A program made the translations under genes and the position numbers. Source: Microbacterium sp. lyk4-40-TSB-66 (GTDB lineage: Bacteria > Actinomycetota > Actinomycetes > Actinomycetales > Microbacteriaceae). From it: 64,000 nucleotides of DNA. Of the stretch, positions 46,177 to 54,695 are shown in pieces. The notes beneath the pieces are model-generated. The model saw only the letters and a program-made list of their open reading frames with translations. It had not been told where the DNA came from and ran no database searches. Position 1 is the stretch's first letter, and each line of letters opens with the position of its first letter. Where the stretch lies: assembly GCF_030209475.1 (NCBI RefSeq), contig NZ_JARVRW010000008.1:1-64000 (forward strand), written 5' to 3'.

Positions 46177-46899
46177 ATGTCTCGCTCACGTCTGACCCTC
46201 ATCGGCCTGCTCGGAGCGGGCCTGCTCACCGCCGGCGCCCTGACCGGGTGCGCGTCGGGCGCCGCGTCATCGCCCGAGTCGTCGTCGCCCACCGAGACTG
46301 CGACATCCTCGCCCGCGGGCGAGGTCAGCGCCGCCTGGCTCGACGCGGGCCGCATGATCGCGGTCGTCACCTCCGGCAGCTCGTCGTGCGTGCCGGCCGT
46401 CGCCGGGGAGCCGCAGATGGCCGGCGGTGCGCTGACGGTGGACCTCGTCGAACCGACGCAGGAGCCGTGCACGCGCGACATGGCGCCGCGTGCGACGCTG
46501 GTGACCCTACCGGCGGGTACGGACGCCGGTGCCGCCCTCACCGTGAAGGTGACGGGGGCATCGGAGGGCGAGGCCACGCTCGCCGCCCTGGCCGAGGTTC
46601 CCGCTCCTCCCACCGATTTCGCACCGAGCGCCGGCTGGGCGAACTCGTCGCTAGTCGCGATCGTCACGTACGGCAGCTCCAGCTGCGTTCCCACCGTCGA
46701 ATCGGTGAGCACCGACGGTGGCAACGTGGCCGTGACGTTCGCCACGCCCCCCGCCGATCAGGTGTGCACCATGGACTACGCCCCGCGCGTGACTCTGGCC
46801 GACGTGGGCGCCGAGGCCGGCGACGGTCCGGTCTCGCTGGTCCTCTCCGGCGGCAACGTCCAGGCGCCCGATCCGATCCCGGTGCTCGGCAGCCGCTGA
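46177..46899 (+). CDS. lipoprotein with an internal domain duplication
   Basis: A 240-residue exported lipoprotein. The signal peptide ends in the lipobox LTGC (Cys near residue 25), followed by a Ser/Thr/Pro linker. Two homologous ~85-residue halves follow. Each has (I/V)A(I/V)VT.GSSSCVP, then a strand region, then C(T)RDMAPR or C(T)MDYAPR. The two Cys of each half probably form a disulfide. CCGGAGG before the ATG sets the start. No known domain is recognised; ligand binding outside the membrane is a guess. Confidence 0.8.
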   Translation: MSRSRLTLIGLLGAGLLTAGALTGCASGAASSPESSSPTETATSSPAGEVSAAWLDAGRMIAVVTSGSSSCVPAVAGEPQMAGGALTVDLVEPTQEPCTRDMAPRATLVTLPAGTDAGAALTVKVTGASEGEATLAALAEVPAPPTDFAPSAGWANSSLVAIVTYGSSSCVPTVESVSTDGGNVAVTFATPPADQVCTMDYAPRVTLADVGAEAGDGPVSLVLSGGNVQAPDPIPVLGSR

Positions 46900-46954
46900 A
46901 CCGGCGACTGCGGAGCTCGCCCGATCCGGTCTCCGTGACCGACTCGTGGCGCCG

Positions 46955-47188
46955 TCAGCGCTCGACCACGAGCAGGTCGCCGACCTCGCACTCCAGCACG
47001 CGGCAGATCGCGGCGAGGGTGGAGTAGCGGATCGCACGTGCCCGGTCATTCTTCAGCACCGACAGGTTCACGACCGAGACCCCGACCAATTCGCTGAGGC
47101 GCGTGAGCGTCAGGCCGCGTTCTTCGAGGAGTTCGTCGAGACGGCAATGGATGCCGCTCGGCCCGTCGTCTGCGGTCGCCGGGGTCAT
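46955..47188 (-). CDS. XRE/Cro-type regulator paired with DUF2975
   Basis: A 77-residue DNA-binding protein. LDELLEERGLTLTRLSELVGVSVVNLSVLK is a Cro/CI helix-turn-helix, and YSTLAAICRVLECEVGDLL is the typical end of the YozG/HTH-26 group. Its ATG overlaps the stop of the upstream DUF2975 membrane gene by 4 bp. In other bacteria such pairs form a membrane-linked regulatory unit. The palindrome upstream of the pair is a likely binding site. Confidence 0.85.
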   Translation of the reverse strand: MTPATADDGPSGIHCRLDELLEERGLTLTRLSELVGVSVVNLSVLKNDRARAIRYSTLAAICRVLECEVGDLLVVER

Positions 47189-47811
47189 ACCAGGCCTTCG
47201 GTGTCGCGCTGCAGACGGTCGCCGACGGCGAAGACGGTGCTCGACAGACCGGCGACGAAGCCGATCGCGATGAGGACGGGCAGGTCGATCTGCTGCGTGA
47301 GTCCGCGGTCGTAGGTGCGGTCCGACAGCCACGCCAGTGCGCCGTTGGCCACCATGTTGTGGAAGAAGGGCACACCGAAGGCGCCGACGAGCGTGATGAC
47401 GCCGACGGCGGTGACGATCACGGTGTGGCGGCGGCTGAAGATGTCGCCGCGCAGGATGCCGACGCACAGCACGAGCAGCAGGACGACCGCCGCGACCACC
47501 GTCGCGGCGAAGAGCCCCTCGCCCAGGAAAAGCGCCCAGAGCGAAGCGATCGGTAGCGAGGGAGCGGTGACGACGGCGCCGGTCAGCTCGACGGGCACCG
47601 CGGCGCCGTGGGGACCGATGGGGGCCTGTGCCACGGTGTCGAGGAATTCGATCGGCACGCGCACGTCACGGTTCCCGACGGCGGCGACGATGTTGCCGAT
47701 GCTGCGGATGACCGCCCACGCGGCGATCGCAACGCCCGCGATGATGAAGAGCACGAAGTTCCAGGTGTCACCACGGGAGAGGGTGCGAGGGGTGGATCGG
47801 GGGGATGCCAT
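47185..47811 (-). CDS. DUF2975-like membrane protein
   Basis: A 208-residue protein with four hydrophobic segments (about 20-40, 95-120, 130-150 and 180-200) and a longer loop between the first two, the usual DUF2975 arrangement. It may sense a membrane signal and hold or release the XRE partner encoded after it. GGAGCG lies just before the ATG. The upstream DNA is AT-rich, with CGAT-containing palindromes. Confidence 0.75.
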   Translation of the reverse strand: MASPRSTPRTLSRGDTWNFVLFIIAGVAIAAWAVIRSIGNIVAAVGNRDVRVPIEFLDTVAQAPIGPHGAAVPVELTGAVVTAPSLPIASLWALFLGEGLFAATVVAAVVLLLVLCVGILRGDIFSRRHTVIVTAVGVITLVGAFGVPFFHNMVANGALAWLSDRTYDRGLTQQIDLPVLIAIGFVAGLSSTVFAVGDRLQRDTEGLV

Positions 47812-47836
47812 GATCGCTCCTTATCGATGATCGTTG

Positions 47837-47853
47837 TTATCGGTGATCGATAA
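47837..47853. promoter_or_regulatory. operator palindrome upstream of the DUF2975/XRE pair
   Basis: TTATCG-GTGAT-CGATAA is a perfect 6-bp inverted repeat. It is flanked by further ATCGAT copies at about 47,823 and 47,873, in an AT-rich patch that includes TATATTAT on the minus strand as a likely -10. It is probably bound by the XRE protein for autoregulation. Confidence 0.6.
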
Positions 47854-47999
47854 TATAACGACTATCGATGGGTGTCGCAAGACCGGCCCGGTCGCGGTAT
47901 GCCCACGGCGAACACGCGTCCCTGGCCTCCGGCCGCTGGTTACTCTCGATGTACGGCGCGCGGAGGCGTGCCTGTCAGCCCATTTCTGGAGGGACTGAG

Positions 48000-50525
48000 A
48001 TGTTCGAGAGATTCACCGACCGTGCCCGTCGTGTGGTCGTCCTCGCCCAAGAAGAGGCGAAGATGCTCAACCACAACTACATCGGCACCGAGCACATCCT
48101 GCTGGGACTGATCCACGAGGGCGAAGGTGTCGCGGCCAAGGCGCTCGAGTCCCTCGGCATCTCCCTCGACGCCGTGCGCGAGCAGGTGCAGGACATCATC
48201 GGCCAGGGACAGCAGCAGCCGACGGGACACATCCCCTTCACGCCGCGTGCGAAGAAGGTCCTGGAGCTGTCTCTGCGCGAAGCGCTGCAGCTCGGCCACA
48301 ACTACATCGGCACCGAGCACATCCTGCTCGGCCTCATCCGTGAGGGCGAGGGCGTGGCCGCCCAGGTGCTCGTCAAGCTCGGCGCCGACCTGAACAAGGT
48401 GCGCCAGCAGGTCATCCAGTTGCTCTCGGGCTACCAGGGCAAAGAGCCCGCCGGAGTCGCCACCGGCGCCGGCGAGCAGCAGTCCTCCGCCGCGCAGGGC
48501 GGCTCGGCCGTGCTCGACCAGTTCGGTCGCAACCTCACGCAGGCCGCGCGCGACAACAAGCTCGACCCCGTGATCGGACGCGAGAAAGAGATCGAGCGCG
48601 TCATGCAGATCCTGTCGCGCCGTTCCAAGAACAACCCCGTCCTCATCGGCGAGCCCGGTGTCGGAAAGACGGCGGTCGTCGAGGGTCTCGCGCAGGCCAT
48701 CGTCAAGGGCGACGTGCCCGAGACGCTAAAGGACAAGCAGGTCTACTCTCTCGACCTCGGGTCGCTCATCGCCGGTTCCCGCTACCGCGGTGACTTCGAG
48801 GAGCGCCTGAAGAAGGTCACGAAAGAGATCCGCACGCGCGGCGACATCATCGTCTTCATCGACGAGATCCACACCCTCGTGGGTGCCGGTGCCGCCGAGG
48901 GAGCCATCGACGCGGCATCCATCCTCAAGCCGTTGCTCGCCCGCGGTGAGCTCCAGACCATCGGTGCCACCACGCTCGACGAGTACCGCAAGCACTTCGA
49001 GAAGGATGCCGCGCTCGAGCGCCGCTTCCAGCCGATCCAGGTGGCCGAGCCGAGCCTGCCCCACGCGATCAACATCCTGAAGGGGCTGCGCGACCGCTAC
49101 GAGGCGCACCACAAGGTGCAGATCACCGACGGCGCGATCGTCGCCGCGGCGAATCTCGCCGACCGCTACATCAGCGACCGGTTCCTGCCCGACAAGGCCA
49201 TCGACCTGATCGACGAGGCCGGCGCCCGCCTGCGTCTGTCGATCCTGTCGTCGCCGCCCGAGCTGCGCGAGTTCGACGAGAAGATCGCCAAGGTCCGCGA
49301 GCAGAAGGAGCAGGCCTCCGAGGAGCAGGACTTCGAGAAGGCCGCCTCCCTGCGCGATGAGGAGAAGTCGCTCCTCGCCGAGCGTCTGCGCCTCGAGAAG
49401 CAGTGGCGCTCCGGCGACGTCGCCTCCCACGCGGTGGTCGACGAGGGCCTGATCGCCGAGGTGCTCGCCCAGGCGACCGGCATCCCGGTGTTCAAGCTCA
49501 CCGAGGAGGAGTCCAGCCGCCTCATGTTCATGGAGAAGGCCCTGCACCAGCGGGTCATCGGCCAGGAAGAGGCGATCGCGGCCCTCTCGCGCACCATCCG
49601 TCGCCAGCGTGCGGGTCTGAAGGACCCCAAGCGGCCCTCGGGCTCGTTCATCTTCGCCGGCCCCACGGGCGTCGGAAAGACCGAGCTCGCCAAGGCGCTC
49701 GCCGAGTTCCTCTTCGACGACGAGGGCGCGTTGATCTCCCTCGACATGTCGGAGTTCGGTGAGAAGCACACGGTCTCGCGCCTGTTCGGTGCCCCTCCCG
49801 GGTTCGTCGGCTTCGAAGAGGGCGGCCAGCTCACCGAGAAGGTGCGCCGCAAGCCGTTCTCGGTCGTGCTCTTCGACGAGATCGAGAAGGCCCACCCCGA
49901 CATCTTCAACTCGCTGCTGCAGATCCTCGAAGAGGGTCGCCTGACCGACGGTCAGGGCCGCGTCATCGACTTCAAGAACACCGTGATCATCATGACGACG
50001 AACCTCGGTTCGTCGGCGATCGCCGGAGGCCCGGTGGGCTTCCAGGTCGAGGGCAGCGCGCAGACGTCCTACGAGCGGATGAAGGGCAAGGTCGACGAGG
50101 AGCTCAAGCGTCACTTCAAGCCCGAGTTCCTCAACCGCGTCGACGACGTCATCGTCTTCCCGCAGCTGAACAAGGACGAGCTCCGTCAGATCGTCGGACT
50201 GTTCGTGAAGCGACTGGCCGATCGCCTGCTCGACCGCGACATGACCGTCGAGCTGTCCGACGAGGCCAAGGACAAGCTCATCGACATCGGGTTCGACCCG
50301 ACGCTCGGTGCGCGCCCCCTACGTCGCGCCATGCAGCGCGAGGTCGAGGACCGTCTCAGCGAGAAGATCCTCCACGGCGAGCTCGAGTCGGGCGACCACG
50401 TGAAGGTGGGAGTCGAGAACGGACAGTTCTCGTTCGAGACCACCCCGCGTGGTGAGAAGGTCGCGCTGGGCGTCGGGACGGCGGGCGAGATCGCCGCCAC
50501 CCCCGACACACTGGCCGGCAGCTGA
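48000..50525 (+). CDS. clpC: ATP-dependent Clp protease ATP-binding subunit ClpC
   Basis: An 841-residue AAA+ unfoldase that feeds proteins to ClpP. Two Clp N-terminal repeats ([16 protein letters not shown]..., [16 protein letters not shown]...) are followed by AAA domain 1 with Walker [10 protein letters not shown] (~220). A UVR/middle coiled coil (~425-470) and AAA domain 2 with GPTGVGKTE (~555) and the [17 protein letters not shown] Walker B come next. A C-terminal D2-small domain ends the protein. GGAGGG before the ATG decides the start; the frame is open 44 codons upstream without homology. A 40-bp palindrome follows as terminator. Confidence 0.96.
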   Translation: MFERFTDRARRVVVLAQEEAKMLNHNYIGTEHILLGLIHEGEGVAAKALESLGISLDAVREQVQDIIGQGQQQPTGHIPFTPRAKKVLELSLREALQLGHNYIGTEHILLGLIREGEGVAAQVLVKLGADLNKVRQQVIQLLSGYQGKEPAGVATGAGEQQSSAAQGGSAVLDQFGRNLTQAARDNKLDPVIGREKEIERVMQILSRRSKNNPVLIGEPGVGKTAVVEGLAQAIVKGDVPETLKDKQVYSLDLGSLIAGSRYRGDFEERLKKVTKEIRTRGDIIVFIDEIHTLVGAGAAEGAIDAASILKPLLARGELQTIGATTLDEYRKHFEKDAALERRFQPIQVAEPSLPHAINILKGLRDRYEAHHKVQITDGAIVAAANLADRYISDRFLPDKAIDLIDEAGARLRLSILSSPPELREFDEKIAKVREQKEQASEEQDFEKAASLRDEEKSLLAERLRLEKQWRSGDVASHAVVDEGLIAEVLAQATGIPVFKLTEEESSRLMFMEKALHQRVIGQEEAIAALSRTIRRQRAGLKDPKRPSGSFIFAGPTGVGKTELAKALAEFLFDDEGALISLDMSEFGEKHTVSRLFGAPPGFVGFEEGGQLTEKVRRKPFSVVLFDEIEKAHPDIFNSLLQILEEGRLTDGQGRVIDFKNTVIIMTTNLGSSAIAGGPVGFQVEGSAQTSYERMKGKVDEELKRHFKPEFLNRVDDVIVFPQLNKDELRQIVGLFVKRLADRLLDRDMTVELSDEAKDKLIDIGFDPTLGARPLRRAMQREVEDRLSEKILHGELESGDHVKVGVENGQFSFETTPRGEKVALGVGTAGEIAATPDTLAGS

Positions 50526-50534
50526 CGCTGTAGC

Positions 50535-50574
50535 ACGAAGGGGCCCGGATGCCATGGCATCCGGGCCCCTTCGT
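50535..50574. terminator. perfect 40-bp palindromic terminator after clpC
   Basis: ACGAAGGGGCCCGGATGCC and its exact reverse complement are centred at 50,554/50,555 with no loop bases outside the stem. It contains the over-represented heptamer GGATGCC in both orientations. Confidence 0.8.
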
Positions 50575-50584
50575 CGTCGCGGCG

Positions 50585-50596
50585 TACGCTGGGACG
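50585..50596 (+). promoter_or_regulatory. -10 box for the N-acetyltransferase
   Basis: TACGCT is 6 nt before the ATG at 50,597, directly after the clpC terminator, indicating an independent leaderless transcript. Confidence 0.55.
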
Positions 50597-51106
50597 ATGA
50601 CTTCTCCCGCGCCGTTCGTCGTCCGCTCCGCCGGTACCGCCGACGTCCGACGCATCCACGAACTGCTCGAGCCGTTCGTTCAGAAGCGCATCCTGCTCGG
50701 CAAAGACCTGGTCGTGCTCTACGGCTCGGTCCAGCAGTTCGTCGTCGCCGAGGTCGACGGTGTCGTCGTAGGCTGCGGCGCGCTCCACATCATGTGGGAG
50801 GACCTCGGCGAGATCCGCACCCTCATCGTGCACGACGACTGGCTGCACCTCGGAGTCGGGCGAGCCCTCGTCGAGACGCTCGAACAGCGCGCGCGCGAGC
50901 TGGGGGTGTCGCGGCTGTTCTGCCTCACCTTCGAGGTCGATTTCTTCACCCGCCGCGGTTTCACCGAGATCGGCGAACAGGTGGTGCCGCCCGACGTGTA
51001 CTCGCAGCTGGTGCGCAGCCCCGACGAGGGCGTCGCCGAGTTCCTCGACCTCGCACATGTGAAGCCCAACACCCTCGGCAACACGCGAATGCTGAAGAAC
51101 CTTTGA
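50597..51106 (+). CDS. amino-acid N-acetyltransferase (short N-acetylglutamate synthase)
   Basis: A 169-residue GNAT enzyme. VRSAGTADVRRIHELLEPFVQKRILLGKD is the typical start of short, kinase-free N-acetylglutamate synthases of the actinobacterial Rv2747 type. The acetyl-CoA site is in LGVGRALVETLEQRAREL near 98, and FEVDFFTRRGFTEI follows. It would start arginine synthesis by acetylating glutamate. The substrate is inferred from family resemblance. No other arginine gene is adjacent. Confidence 0.85.
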   Translation: MTSPAPFVVRSAGTADVRRIHELLEPFVQKRILLGKDLVVLYGSVQQFVVAEVDGVVVGCGALHIMWEDLGEIRTLIVHDDWLHLGVGRALVETLEQRARELGVSRLFCLTFEVDFFTRRGFTEIGEQVVPPDVYSQLVRSPDEGVAEFLDLAHVKPNTLGNTRMLKNL

Positions 51107-51185
51107 GTCACTCGACATCTCGCGGGGCGGGTGAGGTGCCGGTGATGGCGAGCGTGCCGTGGAGTGGGCTCACGGCCAGGACGCC

Positions 51186-51197
51186 TACCCTGGAACC
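51186..51197 (+). promoter_or_regulatory. -10 box for the secreted hypothetical gene
   Basis: TACCCT is 6 nt before the ATG at 51,198. Confidence 0.5.
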
Positions 51198-51878
51198 ATG
51201 ACCGATGCCCCCCGTAGGCGGAGGCAGTCCCCGGCGGTCTATCGCCGACGCCGTCTCGCGGCGGGGCTTCTCGCCCTGATCGTGATCGGCCTCGTCGTAT
51301 GGCTCGTCGCGGCTCCGCCTTGGCGTGTCGCACCGACCGCCGCCCCCTCGTCCGATCCGTCCGTGAGCACCGCCCCGGCGTCGCCGTCGGCGACCGCTGC
51401 CGCGCCCTCGGCAGCCGTCACCCCGACGGCAGGTCCCACCGCGACACCGACGCCGAGCGTGCCGACGGGGCCCATCGAGTGCACCGCCGCGAACATCACG
51501 GTGGAGGCACTGTCGGACAAGGCGGAGTACGCCCAGGGTGAGAACCCGCAGCTGTCGATCCGGCTGTCGAACACATCGGACACCCCCTGCGTGTTGAACG
51601 TGGGAACGAGCGCCCAGTCGTTCACGGTGACGAGCGGCACCGACGTGTGGTGGCGCTCGACCGACTGCCAGTCGGAGCCGAGCGACATGGAGGTGACGCT
51701 CGCCGCGGGCCAGGTCGTCACGAGTTCCGCCCCCCTGACCTGGGATCGCACGCGCTCGTCCGTGAGCTCTTGCGACGGCGAACGCCCCTACGCGCCGGGC
51801 GGAGGCGCGACGTATCACCTGAGCGTCTCGATCGGCGGCATCCCCTCGGCGGGCACCGCGTCGTTCATCCTGCAGTGA
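51198..51878 (+). CDS. membrane-anchored extracytoplasmic protein, function unknown
   Basis: A 226-residue protein. A basic N-terminus precedes one membrane segment (about 22-42). A low-complexity Pro/Ala/Thr/Ser linker (~45-95) leads to a C-terminal beta-sandwich-like domain. Four Cys (ECTAAN, TPCVLNV, TDCQSE, SSCDGE) could form two disulfides. The pattern (LSIRLSNTSDTPC, SAPLTWDRT) resembles DUF4232-like or BsuPI-like extracellular domains, but I cannot assign it. No start other than this ATG is supported. Confidence 0.75.
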   Translation: MTDAPRRRRQSPAVYRRRRLAAGLLALIVIGLVVWLVAAPPWRVAPTAAPSSDPSVSTAPASPSATAAAPSAAVTPTAGPTATPTPSVPTGPIECTAANITVEALSDKAEYAQGENPQLSIRLSNTSDTPCVLNVGTSAQSFTVTSGTDVWWRSTDCQSEPSDMEVTLAAGQVVTSSAPLTWDRTRSSVSSCDGERPYAPGGGATYHLSVSIGGIPSAGTASFILQ

Positions 51879-51987
51879 TCCCGCGCCCGTTCGCGATCCG
51901 CGCCCGTTAGGGACGGGGCTCGCATGACGCGGGCGGAGATTCACGGGCAATGCGCGGCGGTGTCGCGGCCCTGAGGTCGTACCCGGG

Positions 51988-52053
51988 GGAGGAGATTCGG
52001 CGAGCGGAGGACTCTTTCGCGTCGGCTGGTCCTCCCTTCGCCGAATCTCCTCC
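51988..52053. repeat. long two-tier inverted repeat (hairpin element)
   Basis: GGAGGAGATTCGGCGA (51,988-52,003) pairs perfectly with TCGCCGAATCTCCTCC (52,038-52,053). Just inside, GGAGGAC pairs with GTCCTCC, separated by about 15 nt. It lies between two same-strand genes. It is much longer than the terminators in this window and lacks a T-run, so it may be a palindromic repeat element or a structured RNA. Confidence 0.75.
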
Positions 52054-52147
52054 GTTGCTCACCGGTTCGCGCGCTGCGGCGCGGTGCCGTGCGTGCGCTC
52101 GGAGCCCACCGGATACCACGGGGCGCCGGGCGGAGCGGGGCCGCGGA

Positions 52148-52159
52148 TAGGCTCGGAGG
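52148..52159 (+). promoter_or_regulatory. -10 box for the 136-residue hypothetical gene
   Basis: TAGGCT is 6 nt before the ATG at 52,160, the same layout as at other leaderless-type starts. Confidence 0.55.
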
Positions 52160-52570
52160 ATGGCCGCAGGCAAGAAGCGCAAGGGGAAGAAGCTCGACGT
52201 GGACTTCAAGAACACCGCACTCTCCGACGCGCTGCAGACCCAGGACATGGCCGCCATCGCCTTCGCGCTGCGTCACGGGCCCACCGTCGTTCCCCTGATG
52301 ACACCGGGCGACGCGGACAATCCCCTCAGCGTCGGCGAGGTGTGGACCTACCGCGATCCGAACAACGCTCAGGTGGCGTTGCTGCTGTTCAGCGACGCCG
52401 CCCACAAGCCCGAGACGCTGCCCCCGCACGTGGCACTGCAGTCGCCGCAGTGGCTGCGGGCCTTCCTCGGTGCGCATCAGGATGCCATCACCACGGTGTT
52501 CATCGACATCGCCGGGCCGCACCCGATCCAGGCGTCACCCGCCGATCTGATCGCCGCCCTCGACGCCTGA
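52160..52570 (+). CDS. hypothetical protein, SseB-like in outline
   Basis: A 136-residue soluble protein. A Lys-rich N-terminus (AAGKKRKGKKLDV) is followed by an alpha/beta pattern: ALSDALQTQDMAAIAFALR, VWTYRDPNNAQVALLLFSD and SPQWLRAFLGAHQDAITTVFID. The middle resembles the SseB N-terminal domain found in actinobacterial hypotheticals, but similarity is weak and I make no functional claim. It is preceded by a promoter-like box and the long hairpin at 51,988. Confidence 0.72.
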   Translation: MAAGKKRKGKKLDVDFKNTALSDALQTQDMAAIAFALRHGPTVVPLMTPGDADNPLSVGEVWTYRDPNNAQVALLLFSDAAHKPETLPPHVALQSPQWLRAFLGAHQDAITTVFIDIAGPHPIQASPADLIAALDA

Positions 52571-52846
52571 CGGGCCGCCCAACCCGCCCGGTCGTCGCAC
52601 CGGGATGCTTTCGGGTGGCGGTGCGTGGGTTCGACGCCGAGCTGTGGGACAGCGCTGCAATGCGCGCGGGCTGCCGTCCGGGCGAATCGGATGATCGCGC
52701 CGATAGCGCGCGGGCGGCCGGCAGCCGGCGCGCCGCGCGACCGTGCTGAATGGCGCGCGGGCTGCCGGTCGCCCCGGGGCGAATCCCCGTTGGTTGGTGA
52801 AGAATCCGAGTCGCGCGGGTGAGACCGGCGTGCAAGACTCGGGGCC

Positions 52847-52957
52847 ATGGAGTTCCTGATCGCCGGTGCCGTGTGCGCCGCCGGACTTGTCATCCCCGCC
52901 GTCCTGGGCATGACGTCACCGCACCGCCGCCGCCGGTCCGCTCCTCCCGGGCGCTGA
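52847..52957 (+). CDS. possible 36-residue membrane peptide
   Basis: ATG at 52,847 opens a 36-codon frame encoding MEFLIAGAVCAAGLVIPAVL, a single membrane helix, followed by a short Arg/Pro-rich tail and TGA. AAGACT lies 7 nt before the ATG, close to the leaderless pattern. It is too short to be sure of. Apart from it, I see no gene in the 500 bp between 52,571 and 53,071; the rest is GC-rich sequence with short repeated GCGCGCGGGC(T/G)GCCG blocks. Confidence 0.4.
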   Translation: MEFLIAGAVCAAGLVIPAVLGMTSPHRRRRSAPPGR

Positions 52958-53071
52958 TCCGACGCATCCGGCCGAGGGTGCGACGCGACGGTCGAACCAC
53001 CGGCATCCGCTTCACGCGGCAGGCCGTGCTCTCAGGCGTCACGGTGGAATCGCGGCCTCACCCGGCAGAGG

Positions 53072-54439
53072 TCAGAATCCGGGCTCGCCTTCGTCACGCG
53101 GCATGCCCCGCGCCTGCAGTTCGTTGAGAGCCTGAGCCAGCTTGCGCGACGACGAGTCGAGCACCGTGTGGTACCCGAGCCGTTTCGCCTCGGAAGCCCG
53201 CTGCGCAGCCTGCGTGACATTTCGGATCTCGCCGGTGAGGGTGAGTTCGCCGATTGCGGCGAGACGTTTCGACACCTTGCGGTTCTTCACGGCATTCGCG
53301 ACGGCGATGGCGATGGCGAGGTCGGCCGCGGGCTCGATGAGGCGTACGCCGCCGACGGTGGAGACGTAGACGTCGCGGTCGGAGAGCGTCAGGCCCATGC
53401 GGCTCTCGAGCACGGCGAGGACCATCGCCACGCGCGACGAATCGACGCCGTTCACGATGCGCCGCGGGTTGGGCGCGGTCTGCCGCACCGCGAGCGCCTG
53501 GATCTCGACGGGCAAGGCGCGCCGCCCCTCCATCGCGATGGTCACGCACGTGCCCGGCTCGGGTTCGCCGTGCCCCAGGAACAGCGCGCTCGGGTCGGCG
53601 ACCTCGGCGATGCCGGTGCCGGTCATGTCGAAGCAGCCGACCTCGTCGGTGGGCCCGAAGCGGTTCTTGAGAGCGCGGACGAAACGCAGCGACGTCTGCC
53701 GGTCGCCCTCGAAGTGGCACACCACGTCGACGAGGTGCTCGAGGATCCGTGGCCCGGCGATCGAGCCGTCTTTGGTGACGTGGCCCACGAGGATGATGGG
53801 CAGGCCGCGTTCTTTCGCCACGCGGATCAGCGCCGAGGCGACCTCGCGCACCTGGGCCGGCTGGCCCGCGGCACCGTCGTTGTGCGCCGATGACACCGTC
53901 TGCACGGAGTCGACGATGAGCAGGCCGGGCTCGACCTGGTCGATGTGACCGAGGATCGTCGCGAGGTCGGTCTCGGCCGCGAGGAAGAGCTCGTCGTGCA
54001 GCGCGCCCGTGCGCTCGGCTCGGAGGCGCACCTGCGCGGCGGACTCCTCGCCGCTGGCGTACAACACCCGGCGCCCCGCGCGGGCGCTCTGCGCGGCGAC
54101 CTCGAGCAGGAGCGTCGACTTGCCCACGCCCGGCTCGCCGCTGAGCAGGATGGCTGCGCCCGGAACGATGCCCCCGCCCAGGACGCGGTCGAACTCGCCG
54201 ACCCCGCTGGTGCGTCGCGGCGCGTCTTGCGTGTCGATCTCGGTGATGCGACGGGCCGCGCGAGCGGCCCCGGGTGCGACCGGAACGATCGAGCGGACGA
54301 TGCCCGTCTGCTCAGCGGCCTCGACGACGGTGCCCCACGACTGGCACTCGCCGCACCGACCGACCCACTTCACCGTCGTCCACCCGCACTCGGTGCAGCG
54401 GTAGGGAGCGGGTGCTGCAGCGGGACGTCGGGATGCCAT
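53072..54439 (-). CDS. radA: DNA repair protein RadA
   Basis: A 455-residue ATPase that processes branched recombination intermediates with RecA. The N-terminal zinc finger has CTEC and CGEC, the RecA-like core has Walker A GEPGVGKST near 100, and the RadA-specific KNRFG motif is near 255. The C-terminal Lon-protease-like domain has STVGGVRLIEPAADLAIA near 355 but no protease Ser-Lys pair. The ATG follows a TAGCCT box by 6 nt. All expected domains are present and length is normal. Confidence 0.95.
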   Translation of the reverse strand: MASRRPAAAPAPYRCTECGWTTVKWVGRCGECQSWGTVVEAAEQTGIVRSIVPVAPGAARAARRITEIDTQDAPRRTSGVGEFDRVLGGGIVPGAAILLSGEPGVGKSTLLLEVAAQSARAGRRVLYASGEESAAQVRLRAERTGALHDELFLAAETDLATILGHIDQVEPGLLIVDSVQTVSSAHNDGAAGQPAQVREVASALIRVAKERGLPIILVGHVTKDGSIAGPRILEHLVDVVCHFEGDRQTSLRFVRALKNRFGPTDEVGCFDMTGTGIAEVADPSALFLGHGEPEPGTCVTIAMEGRRALPVEIQALAVRQTAPNPRRIVNGVDSSRVAMVLAVLESRMGLTLSDRDVYVSTVGGVRLIEPAADLAIAIAVANAVKNRKVSKRLAAIGELTLTGEIRNVTQAAQRASEAKRLGYHTVLDSSSRKLAQALNELQARGMPRDEGEPGF

Positions 54440-54451
54440 GTGCTCAGGCTA
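54440..54451 (-). promoter_or_regulatory. -10 box for leaderless radA mRNA
   Basis: The minus-strand TAGCCT lies 6 nt before the ATG at 54,439, identical in layout to the antiporter start. Confidence 0.55.
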
Positions 54452-54518
54452 CGCGGGGCCTCCGACATCGCCCGTGCCGGGCCGCGGCATCCGGTGCCCG
54501 TCGTCCGTCGTCGGCCCA

Positions 54519-54590
54519 CGCGTAAATGCGATCCGTGCGCAGAAACACGGTGACGGCGTGTTTATGCGCAGGAACATCGTTTATGCGTCG
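54519..54590. repeat. imperfect inverted repeat with TTTATGCG boxes
   Basis: TGCGCAGAAACAC (54,536-54,548) pairs 12 of 13 with GTGTTTATGCGCA (54,558-54,570) over a 9-nt loop. The flanking GCGTAAATGCGAT and ATCGTTTATGCG extend the symmetry with mismatches. It lies upstream of radA and downstream of ldh, so it may terminate ldh or be a small palindromic element. The interval 54,440-54,695 has no supportable gene. Confidence 0.6.
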
Positions 54591-54695
54591 GAGCGCACAA
54601 GCGCGCGGGCTCGACCGTCCTCGTCGACCGGGCACCGGTGCACCACCCGTTCGGCGGCGAGCTCGCGGCGCCCCGCGCATGCGGACGGCGTCGCC

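Noticed and set aside
47868..47999. 44-codon N-terminal extension of clpC
   Set aside because: No homology to ClpC N-termini and a good ribosome site at the ATG at 48,000.
54444..54680. Small minus-strand frame upstream of radA
   Set aside because: It spans the inverted repeat, has low-complexity Arg/Ala composition and has no support from context.
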